From the NCBI RefSeq assembly GCF_932526225.1, contig NC_064037.1, positions 16,368,601-16,432,600 on the forward strand: a stretch of 64,000 bases of DNA. Direction: 5' to 3'. The DNA comes from Nematostella vectensis. Taxonomy: Eukaryota; Cnidaria; Anthozoa; Actiniaria; Edwardsiidae. The stretch's first letter is position 1. The number at the start of each line of letters is the position of its first letter. A model generated the notes under the pieces. The model was given only the letters and a program-made list of their open reading frames with translations, searched no databases and was not told the DNA's origin. A program made the translations under genes and the position numbers. This document shows positions 43,564 through 55,545 of the stretch, piece after piece.

Positions 43564-44138
43564 CCTAATATTAAATTATAATGGGTTATCAATTATATTT
43601 CTCTGTATTTGGCAGAAATTAATTGAAATATGTATATATTCATGGTTCCTTATTCCCCATAAACCATTTGCATTGACAAGGTTTTGGGAATAGGTGTATA
43701 CTCACTTACAGAGGCCAAATCACAACTACACCACAAGCCCCTCCCTTCTGCAATGTTTCTAGTTCTAAACATTCAGGAAACGTGTGTCATTAAATGATAC
43801 CTTTTATTAAGCAACCACTCTCTGTGATGCAAGAAGTGGCCACATACAACATTTTATTAAAAAGCATATACTGATTGGGGACAGCAGCAGCTGTAAGGTG
43901 GCTGCATAATAGAGGCAACACTGTATACACAGACGGTTAAAGACCCCGCACCCACTACTTGCAACTGGCCTGAACCCCTCCAAGGCTGTAGTCCCTTAAA
44001 GCCGACCGCCAATCTTATATAATAGTTAAGTATGTACTGCAGTGAACATCGGGTCCATGCTCTAGACCCCATTTCTTGCCTCTACCTTTTTATGGCTCCC
44101 TAATCTTGGTAATTCCCTGGGTAGAGTCCATTGTCATT

Positions 44139-46968
44139 TCAGTGGCTGTTCCAATATTCAGAAGGGTTTTCACGTCTCTCCCAAATATCAGCTGAAGTGA
44201 ACTTGATTTCATCTCGCCGCATTGCCTCAATTAATGCCTGCTACAAACCAAGATAAGAGAGCCATTTAGCAATACATAGCACATATGGTGCATTCCCCTG
44301 CAACATATATTTGACAAAAAAAGCCTTATTCTGGTCTCCTTTGCAGCCCCCAGCGGTCGGAGTTACACAGCGCTCTCCGCCCACTGGGGGCTGTAAAGGA
44401 TACCAGGCCCATACCAAGGGGGGGTGCAGGGGGTTTGAACGCACCCCCCCCCCCCCACACACAACGGCCGAAGGTCCAGTTTCAGTTCTCGATAGACGTG
44501 CTATTTGTAGACAAAACTATAAAGCATAAGCTAGATCACTCTAGTATGTAGCCAAATCTTACAATAAATGTCCCGTGGAGATACTGCAAAGGCATAAAAA
44601 AATCCCTCTTTGTTCTTTCAGGGGTGTTCGCATTTTTATCAGGGAACTCCCCCCCCCCAGAAGAATAAGGTCCACTTTTTCGGATTTCGCACACCCCCCA
44701 AGAAAAATCCTGGATACGGGCCTGGGTACTAGCTCTTTCAGGGGTGTTCGCACCATATGTGCTTATTCAGACACTAGACCATAACTCCCGAAATTTAAAC
44801 AAATGATAAATTTATCTAGTAACATTCAATTACAAAAGCTATATTTCTCTACAGAAGCATGCTTCCCATTCAATCTTATCAAAGACAATCCCACACAAAA
44901 TATTTGGGTACTTGAGTTATCAAAAATGTCTTTTTATTTTATATATTTTTATTCTTGAAGGTAATACACATAAGGGTGGTTAAAAAGACTGGATTGTGTT
45001 AGGGTTGATATCCCTGATATTCTACCTTAGAAGTTTCGGACTTTGTGGTTTTATACACGACACAGTTCTGCATGTCATCTTTGTACACTGAACAATCCTT
45101 GAACTTGCCATAGATGTAGTACTGGTGGAACTGGTTGGAGGATGCTATGGGAAATCATCATGTCAGGCACATAGCAGGGTAGGGCTGAAGGGGACATATG
45201 CTACTAAATTTTTATTCCTCCCCTTCACATTTGACTAGTACCTGGTCTTACCTCCTGATGATAATCCTTGTGCTAGAATACACGTAAGGTTGCTTTACAT
45301 TTCGAAGAGCTCTAAGAAATATCCCACCTTTCCATTTTGTAACTCTATATATTTGTTTTTGTCATCCCCATTCTTGCCATTCCACGCCATCATATATGTT
45401 CCACATTTTCCTCCCTTCCAGATTATCTATCCACCTAACACCCCCCCCCCCCCCCCCCTCACACACACACACACACACACACCACCACCCACCCACCCCA
45501 GGTGCTTTGGTACAAATACCCGCCTTCAACCGAAAACTAAATTTAAATAAGGGCTCTGTTGACTTAAGGGTGAGGACAAGGTTGCTGGCCAAATATTTTG
45601 ATTTTCAACAGCCTTTCCTTTGGTTTGATTTTGAAGCCATGTGGCCCGCAAAAAATACAATTCATACCCAAGAACATGGATATCAAATTTACGAAAACAA
45701 TACAGAAATATGTATACAACTGTCTTGGTAAAGAATTTTATAAAATTTAACTTTTATTTTCTCTGGTTTTCATCAATATTGTAAGGCGAGGGACTAGCAG
45801 CTTATTACTGTCAAACATACCCTTTTAAATACCATACGGGGGCATAATGTGACCACCGTTTTCTGTTCAACTCGTAGAACAGTAGTGGCAGGTTTTATAA
45901 CAATTTCTCATGACACATTAGTACTTGATGACTGTTGGAACTAGTGTTCAAGTTCGTCAGCTGGTGGGTTTTATGTGAGGGGTAGCGATGGGTACCTTGA
46001 AATTTCAAAAGTCTCACAAAAATTTAGCAGTCTCGGAGTCTCAGGCTTTTTTACGCAATTCTCAAAGTCTCATTTTTTTAACTTTTAGGGGTCACCCAGC
46101 CTCGTTTTTTTTCTATCATGGTCTCGGAGTCCCTGATTTTTAATTAAACATGATCTGTTTTATTTGGCCAAAGGTTTCCCCTTCTTTTTTCAAGTCTCGA
46201 GTCTTGAGCCTTTCTGCTCTAAACAGAAACCTTGGTTACTTAATAAGATTGTTACTCTAATTCTTTTTTCAACTAATGTTTATGACATACCTCAAGCAAG
46301 TTATCAGACCTGAAAAGCTCTGGCTTGGATTTCAAGAGACTGGAAAGGCTCGGGCTTGGATTCCAAAATTTGACAAAAGTCTCGGGCTCAGATTCTGAAA
46401 ATCAGGTCTCGGTGCTTCGGCAAGTCTCAGATTTACCCATCGCTACCCCTTCTGTGCAGTTTTTGCACCCCCCTTATGCCGCTCCCATAATAATAACTGC
46501 AAATCATGGATATAAATATGAACATTTGAAATTGTGATTAAGCGTATTAACGCCTAGAGGATACTTACACTTTAGGGCCGTAGCAGGGGGTGGGGCACTT
46601 GGGGTACGTGTCCCATAAAATTTTAGAAAATTATAAGGAAATGACCTGTGGGGGCGTGGCTGTATCCCCCCAATATTTTCTTAATGTTTCTGTATCGTGC
46701 CCCCCCAAATAATTCAACACCTGCACTTACAAGAGCAAAACCTCCACTTTTCGAAGAACTTCAAGCAAGCAGGGGCCTGTAAACACACAGATAAACACAA
46801 AATCAAACGACATACAAAGATGTCGTCTCCAGAGATGGCGATTTCTAAAGCGAAACCTCTGAAGAATAATTCCATCTTTGCTGCAAGTCGTCTTAAGTTC
46901 ATTACCTTAAAATCCTCGTTCTCAGGTGAATTATCTTGCTGTTTTTCATCCAATATACCGGTAGACAT
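44139..46968 (-). CDS. C22orf39/PANTS-like twin-CX9C protein (UPF0545 type), 4 exons
   Basis: Exons 46968-46906, 46776-46731, 45144-45026 and 44240-44139 join to 109 residues. Cysteines form two CX9C pairs: CLKFFEKWRFC and CSVYKDDMQNC. FHQYYIYGKF between them and EYWNSH at the C-terminus match the layout of human C22orf39 (a conserved HHYY-x-HG segment and a final PPDW). Twin CX9C proteins often fold with two disulfides in the mitochondrial intermembrane space; the mammalian homologue is described in synaptic plasticity. The N-terminal exon is acidic and unconserved. The exon-2 donor is taken at TCTT before GTAAGTG because only that phase joins exon 3. The assignment is by layout, as overall identity is modest. 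Confidence 0.75.
44404..44724. mobile_element. CAGGCCCGTACCCAG-family MITE, copy E
   Basis: Ends CAGGCCCATACCAAGG and CCTGGATACGGGCCTG, flanked by GATAC and GGTAC, a 5-bp duplicate with one change. It contains the complete family core in reverse orientation (CTAGATCACTCTAGTATG, AATAAATGTCCCGTGGAG). Lies in an intron of the C22orf39-like gene. Confidence 0.8.
45433..45486. repeat. Poly-C run and CA microsatellite
   Basis: An uninterrupted C run is followed by (CA)n and CCACCC repeats. Such runs are prone to assembly error. Lies within the large intron of the C22orf39-like gene. Confidence 0.9.
45979..46450. mobile_element. MITE with GGGGTAGCGATGGGTA ends
   Basis: Perfect 16-bp terminal inverted repeats, GGGGTAGCGATGGGTA and TACCCATCGCTACCCC, enclose about 470 bp rich in AGTCTC/GTCTCGG motifs that are themselves repeated in inverted order. 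No clear target duplication. Confidence 0.8.
46577..46725. mobile_element. Decayed relative of the GGCCGTAGCA MITE
   Basis: The left end GGGCCGTAGCAGGG and inside ATTATAAGGAAATGACC and TTTCTGTATCGTGCCCCCC match 32511-32677. The right end has eroded and runs into the splice donor of the C22orf39-like exon 2 at 46730. Confidence 0.65.
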
Positions 46969-47281
46969 TTCCTCACTTTTTACATGTGTTTCGCGCCAGG
47001 CCCCAAACGGACCCCGGCCAAAATGCCACACAGGAACTTTTTTTACAAATAAGATAAGGGCTGGAAAGCATATGTAAATGAATTATCCACAATAAAACAA
47101 AATAAAAAGACGATTTTAGATCTCAAAAATCATTTTAGACAACTTTATGTTTAATTACCTAGTCCCTGTACTACCTGTGGTCTCACTCACCAGGGCGAGG
47201 CTATGACATCACTTGCATCGAACGTCGTCACGTGGTCTTCAGCTAGGTCGAGTTGTGCCAAGGAATCAGTTGTAAATAAAT
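46969..47281. other. Divergent promoter region of the C22orf39-like gene and TXNDC17
   Basis: 313 bp between two start codons pointing apart. It includes CATCGAACGTCGTCACGTGG with a CACGTG E-box near 47230. No TATA box. Both genes probably start here. Confidence 0.5.
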
Positions 47282-50200
47282 ATGGCTGGTCGTATTCCAC
47301 AACTCCAAGTTGAGAACTGCGCCGAACTGTTCGAGAAAATTGAAGAGCAGAAAGGAAAGAGGATTTTTGTCATGTTTATTGGGGCAATTGATGAAACTGG
47401 GGATAGCTGGTGCCCCGATTGTGTTAGAGGTAGGTGGATGGTGTTGTTCTACCGTTTGCTTCTTTTGTAGGATTTCTCTTTAGTCCACATTTCCTGGTAT
47501 TTAGTAACAGATCATTTTTCCTATTTGCTGTAATGTTACCCGTAGGAATGCTTCAGGCATCTTATTTACCGGTACTTTCTGTACTGGGAGAAATTTTCAT
47601 TCGATCATCGTTTTATTTCTCATCTGAAAGGGTTACACCCTTCTAAGAAAAATATAAATTGCGAGCTATTTCTCTTACGAAATAACACCCAAGCATGTAT
47701 TTTATACTTTCGATTTTCCCCTTTTTTAATGTATTGCTTTTTCCCAACCCTGGGTGCATTTGTTAGCACAGATATTTTAGTGTATTAGTTATTTTCTGTA
47801 AATGAATTATGGATAAATGCATCACCCTTAAAACCCAGGGTTTTTTCTGGCTTATCTCCTCTCTCAGGAAGGGAACGTTCTCTGGAAAAACTTGTGGCAA
47901 GACCATCCTTCTTGGGATAACACTTATATGTCACTCATTTATCAAAATGAGCCGTTTAAGATTCCAAACAATTAGGGACCAAGCATTTGTGGGTCTGTAC
48001 CTAGGATTTTTCTTGGGGGATGCGAAATCCGAAAAAGTGGACCTAGTGGATGGAATGAGTCATCCGATAAAAATCTGACCATCCCCGAAAGAACAAAAAA
48101 TGGAATTTTTTATGTGTTGCGGTATCTCCACGGGACGTTTATTGTCGGCTTTGGCTACATACCAGAGTGATCTAGCTTATGCTTTATGGTTTTGTCTAAA
48201 AATAGCACGTCCACTGGGAACCGAAAGTGGACCTTCGGCTGTTTTTTTTTTTTGGGGGGGGGTTGCATCCACACCCCCTCCACCCCCCATGGGATAATCT
48301 TTCTGCCCACCCTGGCTACCTTGTAAGATCATCTTTCTGCACATCCTGACTACCTACCGTTCGCACCCCCTGCACCACCTCCCCCATCCTGGGTATGGGC
48401 ATGATTTGTCATCTGATGGGGGTCAGTTACGAAAATCCTAAAAAGAATTTTGAGCAAGACTACTTTCCAGAGAATGAAAACTAAGCAAGCCAACTAAAAT
48501 CTTATCTGTAATCTGGGCATTTAATTGCATTTTTTTCTTGCCTCTATTCGTGTCTGGCATATGATTGATAGGACTATGAGCTCTTGGAAAAATGAATTGC
48601 TCCAAATAAATATGCATAGCTTAATCATTGCTTAGACTATGGCTAGCTTACACAGGGAAGAAAGAGGCTCTTTCACAGGGAAAGTGGATTCTGTAGTATT
48701 ATGTTCCCTGATTGCTAGTGTTTTGACTTGGATTAGTAGATCTTTGTGGCAGAGTACAAATTATATAAACTTTTCTCTCATTGTAATTTTGTGTTTTACC
48801 TAGCTGAGCCTAATGTGGAGAAAGCAGTGGAGAATTTCCAGGGTGACAAGAATGCTGCAGTGTTTATATTGGCTATTGTTGGTGACAGACCAACGTAAGT
48901 GAAGGTTTATGAACTCGAAACTCAAGGATATGGTTGGGGTTTTATAATGCTTAGGTGTTGACCATTTCACTTTTGAGAGGGGTTGGCGGATTTTTTAATG
49001 TTTAATGTAAACTGGTGTGCAGGATATTCTTTACTCATGCAGTGAGCTTTTGCAGAATTTTCAAGTTTCAAAAGGGCATGCTAGATGTTTAATTTGGAAA
49101 AGCCCCTAGAATTGGATTTGTATACTTAGGATTGTTGTTCTGTTTTCTAGAATATTCATGAGCCATAACTATGCATTTTACTATAACGAAATGAATGATG
49201 TAATGTTTCTTTTATCAGTAACATTACTTATGATGTAATTAGGTATATTTCGAAACCCCCAATGGTAAGGAGTTCCCTTTTGATTTGGAGCTTTGAAGTA
49301 CATAAGCAATGGGTGCTATCTGATGTTGAACAACACTGTAACATGATCACGAATTTGCACAAACCAAGTGTACAGTACAAAAAAACATATGGATGAGAGT
49401 TATGAATACACGTATTTGGACACAAATTGTTTATTTGAGACTTTGCTATTTTTATTCACTTTTTTTAATCCTTGTCTTTATCCCTTTGCATCTTTTATCG
49501 CCATTATATCCCAAGCTCTACAGCCCTAGAAAGTTTGCTTTATACAGCCATTAATATCTTTTACAAGTGCTGAGCGGCGCTAGAATTCTATAGTGAGTAG
49601 AGCTCTATCAAACAAACTCGTTGAGCTTTCACTGCAAGTATAGTAGCATTTCTACGAGTCTGCATCAATACTGAAAATTTTTCTAAAAATCGAAGTATGG
49701 TATTTAGGCAAAAAACAATTCTTCATTTACTCCATATAATCTCTTGTACTGTATGCTTGACTTTTTTGGTCATGGTTAGATAACTCGGAAATAAGTGAAC
49801 AATAGCATGTCTCTTTTAAGTTCACCAAGTTTCTTAACTAGTCCCCTCTAAGGCCCGTAGCCAGGATTTTGAGCGGGGTAGTTCGTTTTTCCATTTCAGC
49901 GGACCAAATTTCCGGTATACCCCTCTCCTCTCCTTATTACATTAGGCAATCAATACTTCAAATAAATTGAATCTTGTATTTAAAATGTTATTAATATGGT
50001 GTTTTTTTAACATGGCGATAATAATAAAGATAATTATTTTTAAAAGGTTTTTATAGTCATTTTAAAGACATATTGATGTGCATGATGTTTCCAGCCAAAC
50101 ATTATATATATTTTTGTTTGCTCTGAGTGGACCTTCAAGTCGGGTTGGTGGGGGGGGGGGGGCATTTGTCTGAACCCCCTAAACCTCCCCTGGCTACGGA

Positions 50201-50613
50201 CCTGCCTCTACTAACTATGGTTTGATGCAAAACATGGTATTTTTTTTAAATCCATGCTCTGATTTTACATTGTTTGTATGGTTTCTATCATTCTAACTCA
50301 GTGTTTGATCAAACTCTCAACTCATTTCAACTTGTTGATCTTGGACCCTTTTTATTTTTATTCTTAGGTGGAAGGATCCAAATAATGAATTCAGAGTTCA
50401 TGAAAAGCTGAGATTGAAATCCATTCCTACACTTATGGAATGGAACACAGTAAGTAATTGACTCTATCCTTATTTAAAAAAATCATTTTAAAAAAATCTA
50501 TTGCATATTTTTTATGGCTGATTATAACATATTTCTTCTTTTCCCAGACAAAAGAACCTCTGGGAGATGAACAGTGCCAAAAAGCTGAACTGGTAGAAAG
50601 TTTTTTTGAATGA
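47282..50613 (+). CDS. TXNDC17: Thioredoxin domain-containing protein 17 (TRP14)
   Basis: Exons 47282-47429, 48804-48894, 50368-50449 and 50548-50613 give 128 residues, near the family's usual 123. The active site SWCPDC is the TRP14 hallmark, replacing the CGPC of classical thioredoxin. VFIL, TWKDPNNEFR and the cis-proline IPTLMEW complete the fold. In animals TRP14 is a cytosolic disulfide reductase reduced by thioredoxin reductase, acting on cystine and nitrosothiols. The first intron holds MITE copy F. Confidence 0.95.
47990..48403. mobile_element. CAGGCCCGTACCCAG-family MITE, copy F, with captured host sequence
   Basis: Flanked by the 5-bp duplicate ATTTG (47985-47989, 48404-48408). It contains the family core (CCACGGGACGTTTATTGTCG, AGCACGTCCACTGGGAACCG). 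Near the right end it carries about 61 bp (48294-48354) not found in the other copies, which match the SLC13 intron-12 splice-junction array. Confidence 0.8.
48294..48354 (+). repeat. SLC13 exon-12-derived minisatellite segment inside MITE copy F
   Basis: Nearly two units: ATAATCTTTCTGCCCACCCT, then GGCTACCTTGTAAGATCATC, then TTTCTGCACATCCTGACTACC. The same wording occurs at 37858-37985 in SLC13 intron 12, where it is traceable to the exon sequence. Confidence 0.85.
49851..50204. mobile_element. MITE with GGCCCGTAGCCAGG ends
   Basis: Terminal repeats AGGCCCGTAGCCAGG and CCTGGCTACGGACCTG are flanked by CCTCTA on both sides (49845-49850, 50205-50210). Lies in the second TXNDC17 intron. It resembles the element at 28099-28580 only at its ends. 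Confidence 0.75.
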
Positions 50614-51583
50614 GGGCAATATATCTGGAACAAGTCACAACATCCTCTGGAACAGATATAACCAACTTATTCTAGACAGTCATGTCTTTACAAGTTTGAG
50701 TTGATAATATATGAATTTTTAGGCTGGTAAAAAATCCATAGATTGTACATAGATGTTTTTGAATGGATTCACATTGGAGATGTGAATAGAAGAGAATGTA
50801 ATGATAAGAGGATGATCAAAGTATATTTATATTTCCTTAGTTTATTCAGATCGAGTTCACAGCTCAATTGTGCCAAACTATAAAATTCAACCTTAAAATA
50901 ACTAGGTGTTTCACAAAGAAAACTGATTAATCTGTTACTTAGGTTTCTCCTGAAATGATGAAGTCACTCTTATCCAAATAAAAATACAAATATTGCAAGT
51001 ATTGTTAATTTTTTTATAATTGGTTATGTTAAAGAGGGAGGGGGGGGGGGGGTAAGAAGGGAACCCCCCTAATGTCATATGCTGGCCAGGGGCTCATAAG
51101 TAGGGGCAATCATCTGTATTATATAATTGTCACGGCGTTTCCTAGGATAAGGCTATTTATTGACAATTGACTTTGTCTCAAGGAATCCAAAATGGCGGCC
51201 AAGAAGGGGGAAAACGATGCTTGCTTTTCAAAGTCTTCCTAGGTCGTCATATGCCTTCTTATTTCTTAATTCTTTTTGTCGCAGAGAAAGAAACATTCTG
51301 TTACTAACCTTGGACTATTTATTTCTCCAAAAGGGGACTCAAACGTTGTTACGAGGACATTTATTCTTACTCTTGCAAAAAATAAGTGATAACACCGCCT
51401 TCCTATATCATGGTACTATATAGTTCCTAGTTCATAGTTCATAGTTCCTAGTTCATGGTACTATATGGTTCCTATATCATGGTACAGCGGCGCCCAAAAT
51501 GGCTGCCACGGCTTTTGTAGCTTGGTGAATCTTGTCTCTGTTTTCATGTGTCATTGCTAGTTAAAGGCGTTTGACTGTCAAAG
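50614..51583. other. TXNDC17 3' UTR and probable 5' leader of the non-LTR element
   Basis: An AATAAA lies at 50977-50982, the likely end of TXNDC17. From about 51130 the sequence with AAAATGGCGGCC, AAAATGGCTGCC and short direct repeats of TAGTTCATAGTTC probably belongs to the non-LTR element, but its 5' boundary could not be fixed. A G run lies at about 51040. Confidence 0.45.
50977..50982 (+). terminator. Polyadenylation signal AATAAA of TXNDC17
   Basis: AATAAA about 365 bases after the TXNDC17 stop, the first such signal downstream. Confidence 0.5.
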
Positions 51584-54500
51584 ATGATTAACAATCCATC
51601 GAATGTTGTACCGGTATACTTCTGCCTGCCTATCCTGGCTTTCTGGTCGTTCCTGCCGTGCTATTTCCACTTGAAGGCCGTCGATCGAGGAAGCCATGTT
51701 GCTACGTTGACATCTGAACCCGTTGCATCTACTGGCTGGTCGTATAGCAACCAAGAACTCAAGACTATAAGGAAATCTCAACCTAAACAACGCTTGGAGC
51801 CCAAATTATGGCAGAAACTCGGTGATCTTGGAATTAGGAAGCCCTTTCGATCACGAAGAAAGCCAAGACAAAGTCGCCATGTTTGCACCGGTCTTCCTGT
51901 TGTGACAACCGTCGACTCCACAGGGCACCCACAACTCAGTTCTGGCTGCCCCACCAATTCTTCCAGCTCGCAAACAGCACACTTCCCAGTCATCCCGGAC
52001 ATTATCATAGCGAACATGCAATCACTTCTTCCGAAGCTAGACGAATTATACGCAGCCATCATGCAATTTCCAGCGGGAATTATCTGCTTAACGGAAACCT
52101 GGCTGAATGAGTCTCATCCCGATCCATTAATCCACCTACCAGGTTACCTGTGTTTTAGAAATGACAGGACTACAAGTCGGGGCGGTGGAGTCTGTACCTA
52201 TATCAACTCTCAGTACCCTTGTAGGAGGTTACCAGAATTTGAAGACCTCTCCATTGAATCTTTATGGATTAGTGTTAGACCCTTTCGGCTTCCAAGGAGT
52301 GTATCCACGCTGCTTATCGGAGTCATCTACCACCCTCCTTCCAATGGAGAGATAAATCGTCAACTTGTTGACCATATCGACAAGAACTGTGAGTCTTTCC
52401 TCTCAAAGCACCCCGATGGCCTTGTAGTTGTCACAGGCGATTTCAATCCAAGCAGCACCGGAATTAAGGCTCAATATGTCACTCACAAGACCGGCCTGAC
52501 TCAGATAATAAATGTCTTGACCAGAGACACCGGTATACTCGATTGGTGTCTGACCAACAAACCAAAGTACTTTCAGCAACCTTTACAGCTCTCCAAGATG
52601 GGTAGTTGCGATCACTACCCAATCCTAATCAAGCCCAACTTGTCAGTTACCAACCCCAAAGCCCACAAGAGCTCTGTCTGGCGACGAAACTTGCGGCGCA
52701 GCAACCTGGACGCCTTTGGCCGCTGGATCACTCATTTTTGCTGGAATACCATCTTGAGTCTTCAGACGGCTAGGGAGAAATTTGAGCGGTTCTATACTGT
52801 CATCACTGACGCTGTGAACACTTATCTTCCCTTGCAGAGAGTTCAAGTCTGTGCCACAAACAAACCCTGGATTGGGACATCACTTTGTTCCTTGATTGCT
52901 CGCAGACAGAAGACTCTTACCACCCTCGGTAAAGACTCTCGCCTGTACAAAGAACTCAGGAATCAAGTGCAAAGAGAGTGTAAAGTATGCAGAGAAAGAT
53001 ACTATTCCAACAAAGTTGCTGCGCTTAAAGAGTCAAATATTTCCCGCTGGTGGCAGGAAGTCAAATGTCTGAGTGGCTCTGTTGTCTCAAATGAGTGGTG
53101 GCACCAGCTGATGGATGACTCTACCCCGTCGGTCCAGATTCTTGCTGAAAGATTCAATGAGTTTCTCTTTGGTCTTACGTCTAATTTCGCGCCCATCAGC
53201 CAGCAAGTTACCTGCTTGGGGCCAGTCCCCCCTGAACTGCTTATCACCCCTGGAAAGGCGTTTAAAGCCCTAAGTCGCATCAAAGTGAAAAAGTCATCTG
53301 GACCTGACCCAGTCCCTAGTGTCATATGGAAGGAATTTGCCCCTGAACTGTCTGATGTCGTCTGCAACCTGTACAATTCCTCATTGATGGAAAGCTTTGT
53401 TCCCCAAGAACTGAAGGAGTCGATTGTCCATCCAGTGCCAAAGTGCTCCCCTTCAAAGACTCTGAGTGAGGACCTTAGACCCATTACCCTTACTTCTCAG
53501 TTAGCTAAAGTTATGGAGGGATTTGCACTTGATTCGCTATTCGCATGCGTCAAGGATAAGCTTGACCCTAAACAGTTCTCTGTATCAGGGAAGTCTACTG
53601 TGCTGGCCCTGGTGTATTTTCTCCATTGCATCCTTGAATCGCTTGAAAGAGGCGAAAATTATGTGCGCATATTTTTTGCCGACTTTTCAAAGGGCTTTGA
53701 CTTAGTCGACCATAACGTCTTAATGTCTGAGCTCGACCTCCTGGGAGTCAACGAGTATCTCCAAAATTGGATTGCTGCCTTTCTCACAGCCCGACCACAG
53801 CGCGTCAAAATCAGTGGCCACACCTCATCGCCTGTGTTCCCTAATGGGGGCATACCACAAGGCACTAAGCTTGCTCCACTATTGTTTGCTATACTTGTAA
53901 ACAGGCTGGCGAGCACTTGGCCATATCGCATTAAGTATGTTGATGACACCACCATCTTTGAAGTGATTCCCAGGTGCTCGCCAAGTTATCTGCCATTTAT
54001 TGCTAATGATATTTGCAATTTTGCTACGGAGCGTGGGATGAGGCTCAACCCCAAAAAGTGTCGGGAATTAGTCATTAATTTCCTGCAGTACCAGCCCTCG
54101 CCAGTTAATGCCCTGCAACTCATGGGCTCCGTGATTAAAAGGGTTGAAAGCTACAAAATCCTCGGCGTCCACATTAACTCAGATCTATCGTGGAATAAGC
54201 ACGTAGACTATGTAGTTAAGAAGGCAAACAAAAGGCTCTACGCTCTCCGGCTCCTTAAGAAATCTGGAGTACCGGTCCAGGATCTTATTGCCATCTATTG
54301 TGTACTCATTAGATCTGTTGTGGAGTACGCAGGTCCAGTATGGGCTAACATAACAGGGTTCCTTGTCGACATTGTTGAGGGCATCCAAAAGAGGGCCCTC
54401 CGTATCGTTTTACCCCATCTACGATACAAGGAGGCCTTGGAAACCAGCGGGCTCCAAAGTCTTGCTGACCGCAGGCGCGAGCTTTGTATCAGTCTCATGA

Positions 54501-54658
54501 CCTCCGCTAAGGAGCTAGAACCCCTTCGATCTGTAATTACTGGAGGCGTAATTAATAATGTGCATGGATACTCACTAAGATCCGGCAGTATGAATACCTA
54601 CAAACATATTTCTGTAACTAAACGCTTTGGTGACTTTGTTACTTATCGATTTCTGTAA
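51584..54658 (+). CDS. Non-LTR retrotransposon ORF2: endonuclease and reverse transcriptase (L2/CR1 type)
   Basis: An intact frame of 1024 residues. A poorly conserved N-terminus is followed by an apurinic-type endonuclease from about residue 140 (IIIANMQSLLPK, CLTETWLNE, VTGDFNPSS near 284, GSCDHYPI near 340). The RT occupies about 550-830, with RPITLTSQLAKVMEGF, FADFSKGFDLVDHN (motif A), GGIPQGTKLAPLLFAILVN and KYVDDTTIF (catalytic YVDD). A C-terminal VKKANKRLYALRLLKKSG and RALRIVLP region is typical of the jockey/CR1/L2 group. No stop or frameshift is present, so the copy may be competent or recent. An ORF1 was not found. Confidence 0.92.
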   Translation: MINNPSNVVPVYFCLPILAFWSFLPCYFHLKAVDRGSHVATLTSEPVASTGWSYSNQELKTIRKSQPKQRLEPKLWQKLGDLGIRKPFRSRRKPRQSRHVCTGLPVVTTVDSTGHPQLSSGCPTNSSSSQTAHFPVIPDIIIANMQSLLPKLDELYAAIMQFPAGIICLTETWLNESHPDPLIHLPGYLCFRNDRTTSRGGGVCTYINSQYPCRRLPEFEDLSIESLWISVRPFRLPRSVSTLLIGVIYHPPSNGEINRQLVDHIDKNCESFLSKHPDGLVVVTGDFNPSSTGIKAQYVTHKTGLTQIINVLTRDTGILDWCLTNKPKYFQQPLQLSKMGSCDHYPILIKPNLSVTNPKAHKSSVWRRNLRRSNLDAFGRWITHFCWNTILSLQTAREKFERFYTVITDAVNTYLPLQRVQVCATNKPWIGTSLCSLIARRQKTLTTLGKDSRLYKELRNQVQRECKVCRERYYSNKVAALKESNISRWWQEVKCLSGSVVSNEWWHQLMDDSTPSVQILAERFNEFLFGLTSNFAPISQQVTCLGPVPPELLITPGKAFKALSRIKVKKSSGPDPVPSVIWKEFAPELSDVVCNLYNSSLMESFVPQELKESIVHPVPKCSPSKTLSEDLRPITLTSQLAKVMEGFALDSLFACVKDKLDPKQFSVSGKSTVLALVYFLHCILESLERGENYVRIFFADFSKGFDLVDHNVLMSELDLLGVNEYLQNWIAAFLTARPQRVKISGHTSSPVFPNGGIPQGTKLAPLLFAILVNRLASTWPYRIKYVDDTTIFEVIPRCSPSYLPFIANDICNFATERGMRLNPKKCRELVINFLQYQPSPVNALQLMGSVIKRVESYKILGVHINSDLSWNKHVDYVVKKANKRLYALRLLKKSGVPVQDLIAIYCVLIRSVVEYAGPVWANITGFLVDIVEGIQKRALRIVLPHLRYKEALETSGLQSLADRRRELCISLMTSAKELEPLRSVITGGVINNVHGYSLRSGSMNTYKHISVTKRFGDFVTYRFL

Positions 54659-54732
54659 TAGTATAACGCTATATGTGCTGGCCCTTTGCCTTAATTCAGT
54701 CTGTAATACTGCCATGGCAATTGAATAAAACC

Positions 54733-55028
<296 letters not shown>

Positions 55029-55545
55029 CTACAATATAACACTCACTCTCTCATAACGATATATTATCACCCACATTTACACCATAACCTCACAAATTTT
55101 AAATCGACCTCCGCACCACTACCATTTTAACACACACAGACCCATCACGCTAAATTATAAGCCTTATCTACTCCACATCTCTCTCACCACCACTCTTACA
55201 TATACCCCGTACCATTTTTTCCCCTACCAACACAGCCATTAGCCATCCCCATACCACACCATATTATTTTTTTTTCTTTTTCACCTACCCACCACACACT
55301 ACCACAGCCTATTCTATAGTCCCACTTTATCTTTTCACCACCCTCCACCACTTACTAGTCTAACCTATCCACCTTTTCACCGTAATTACATTACTACCAT
55401 CTCTACTCTACATTACCTTACTAGCCATCCTTCACCATCACCCTCAAACATCACCATACCATATGATCACACCCACCTCACTACCACACCACTTTAGGCC
55501 CCTACGTCTTGGTACGAATACCCGATCCAAACCAAAAAGAGTGTT
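55029..55545. repeat. Dispersed G-poor repeat, second copy of 2655-3400
   Basis: Begins TATACTACAATATAACACTC and follows the 2655 copy closely to the terminal block CCGATCCAAACCAAAAAG. Here the 214-bp end segment is single rather than doubled. The left edge coincides with the TCTA tail, so the LINE probably integrated into this repeat or cut away its left part. Confidence 0.85.

Noticed and set aside
46714-47031. 105-residue minus-strand frame as a single-exon gene
   Set aside because: It is intron read-through; the real coding parts are the two small exons of the C22orf39-like gene within it.
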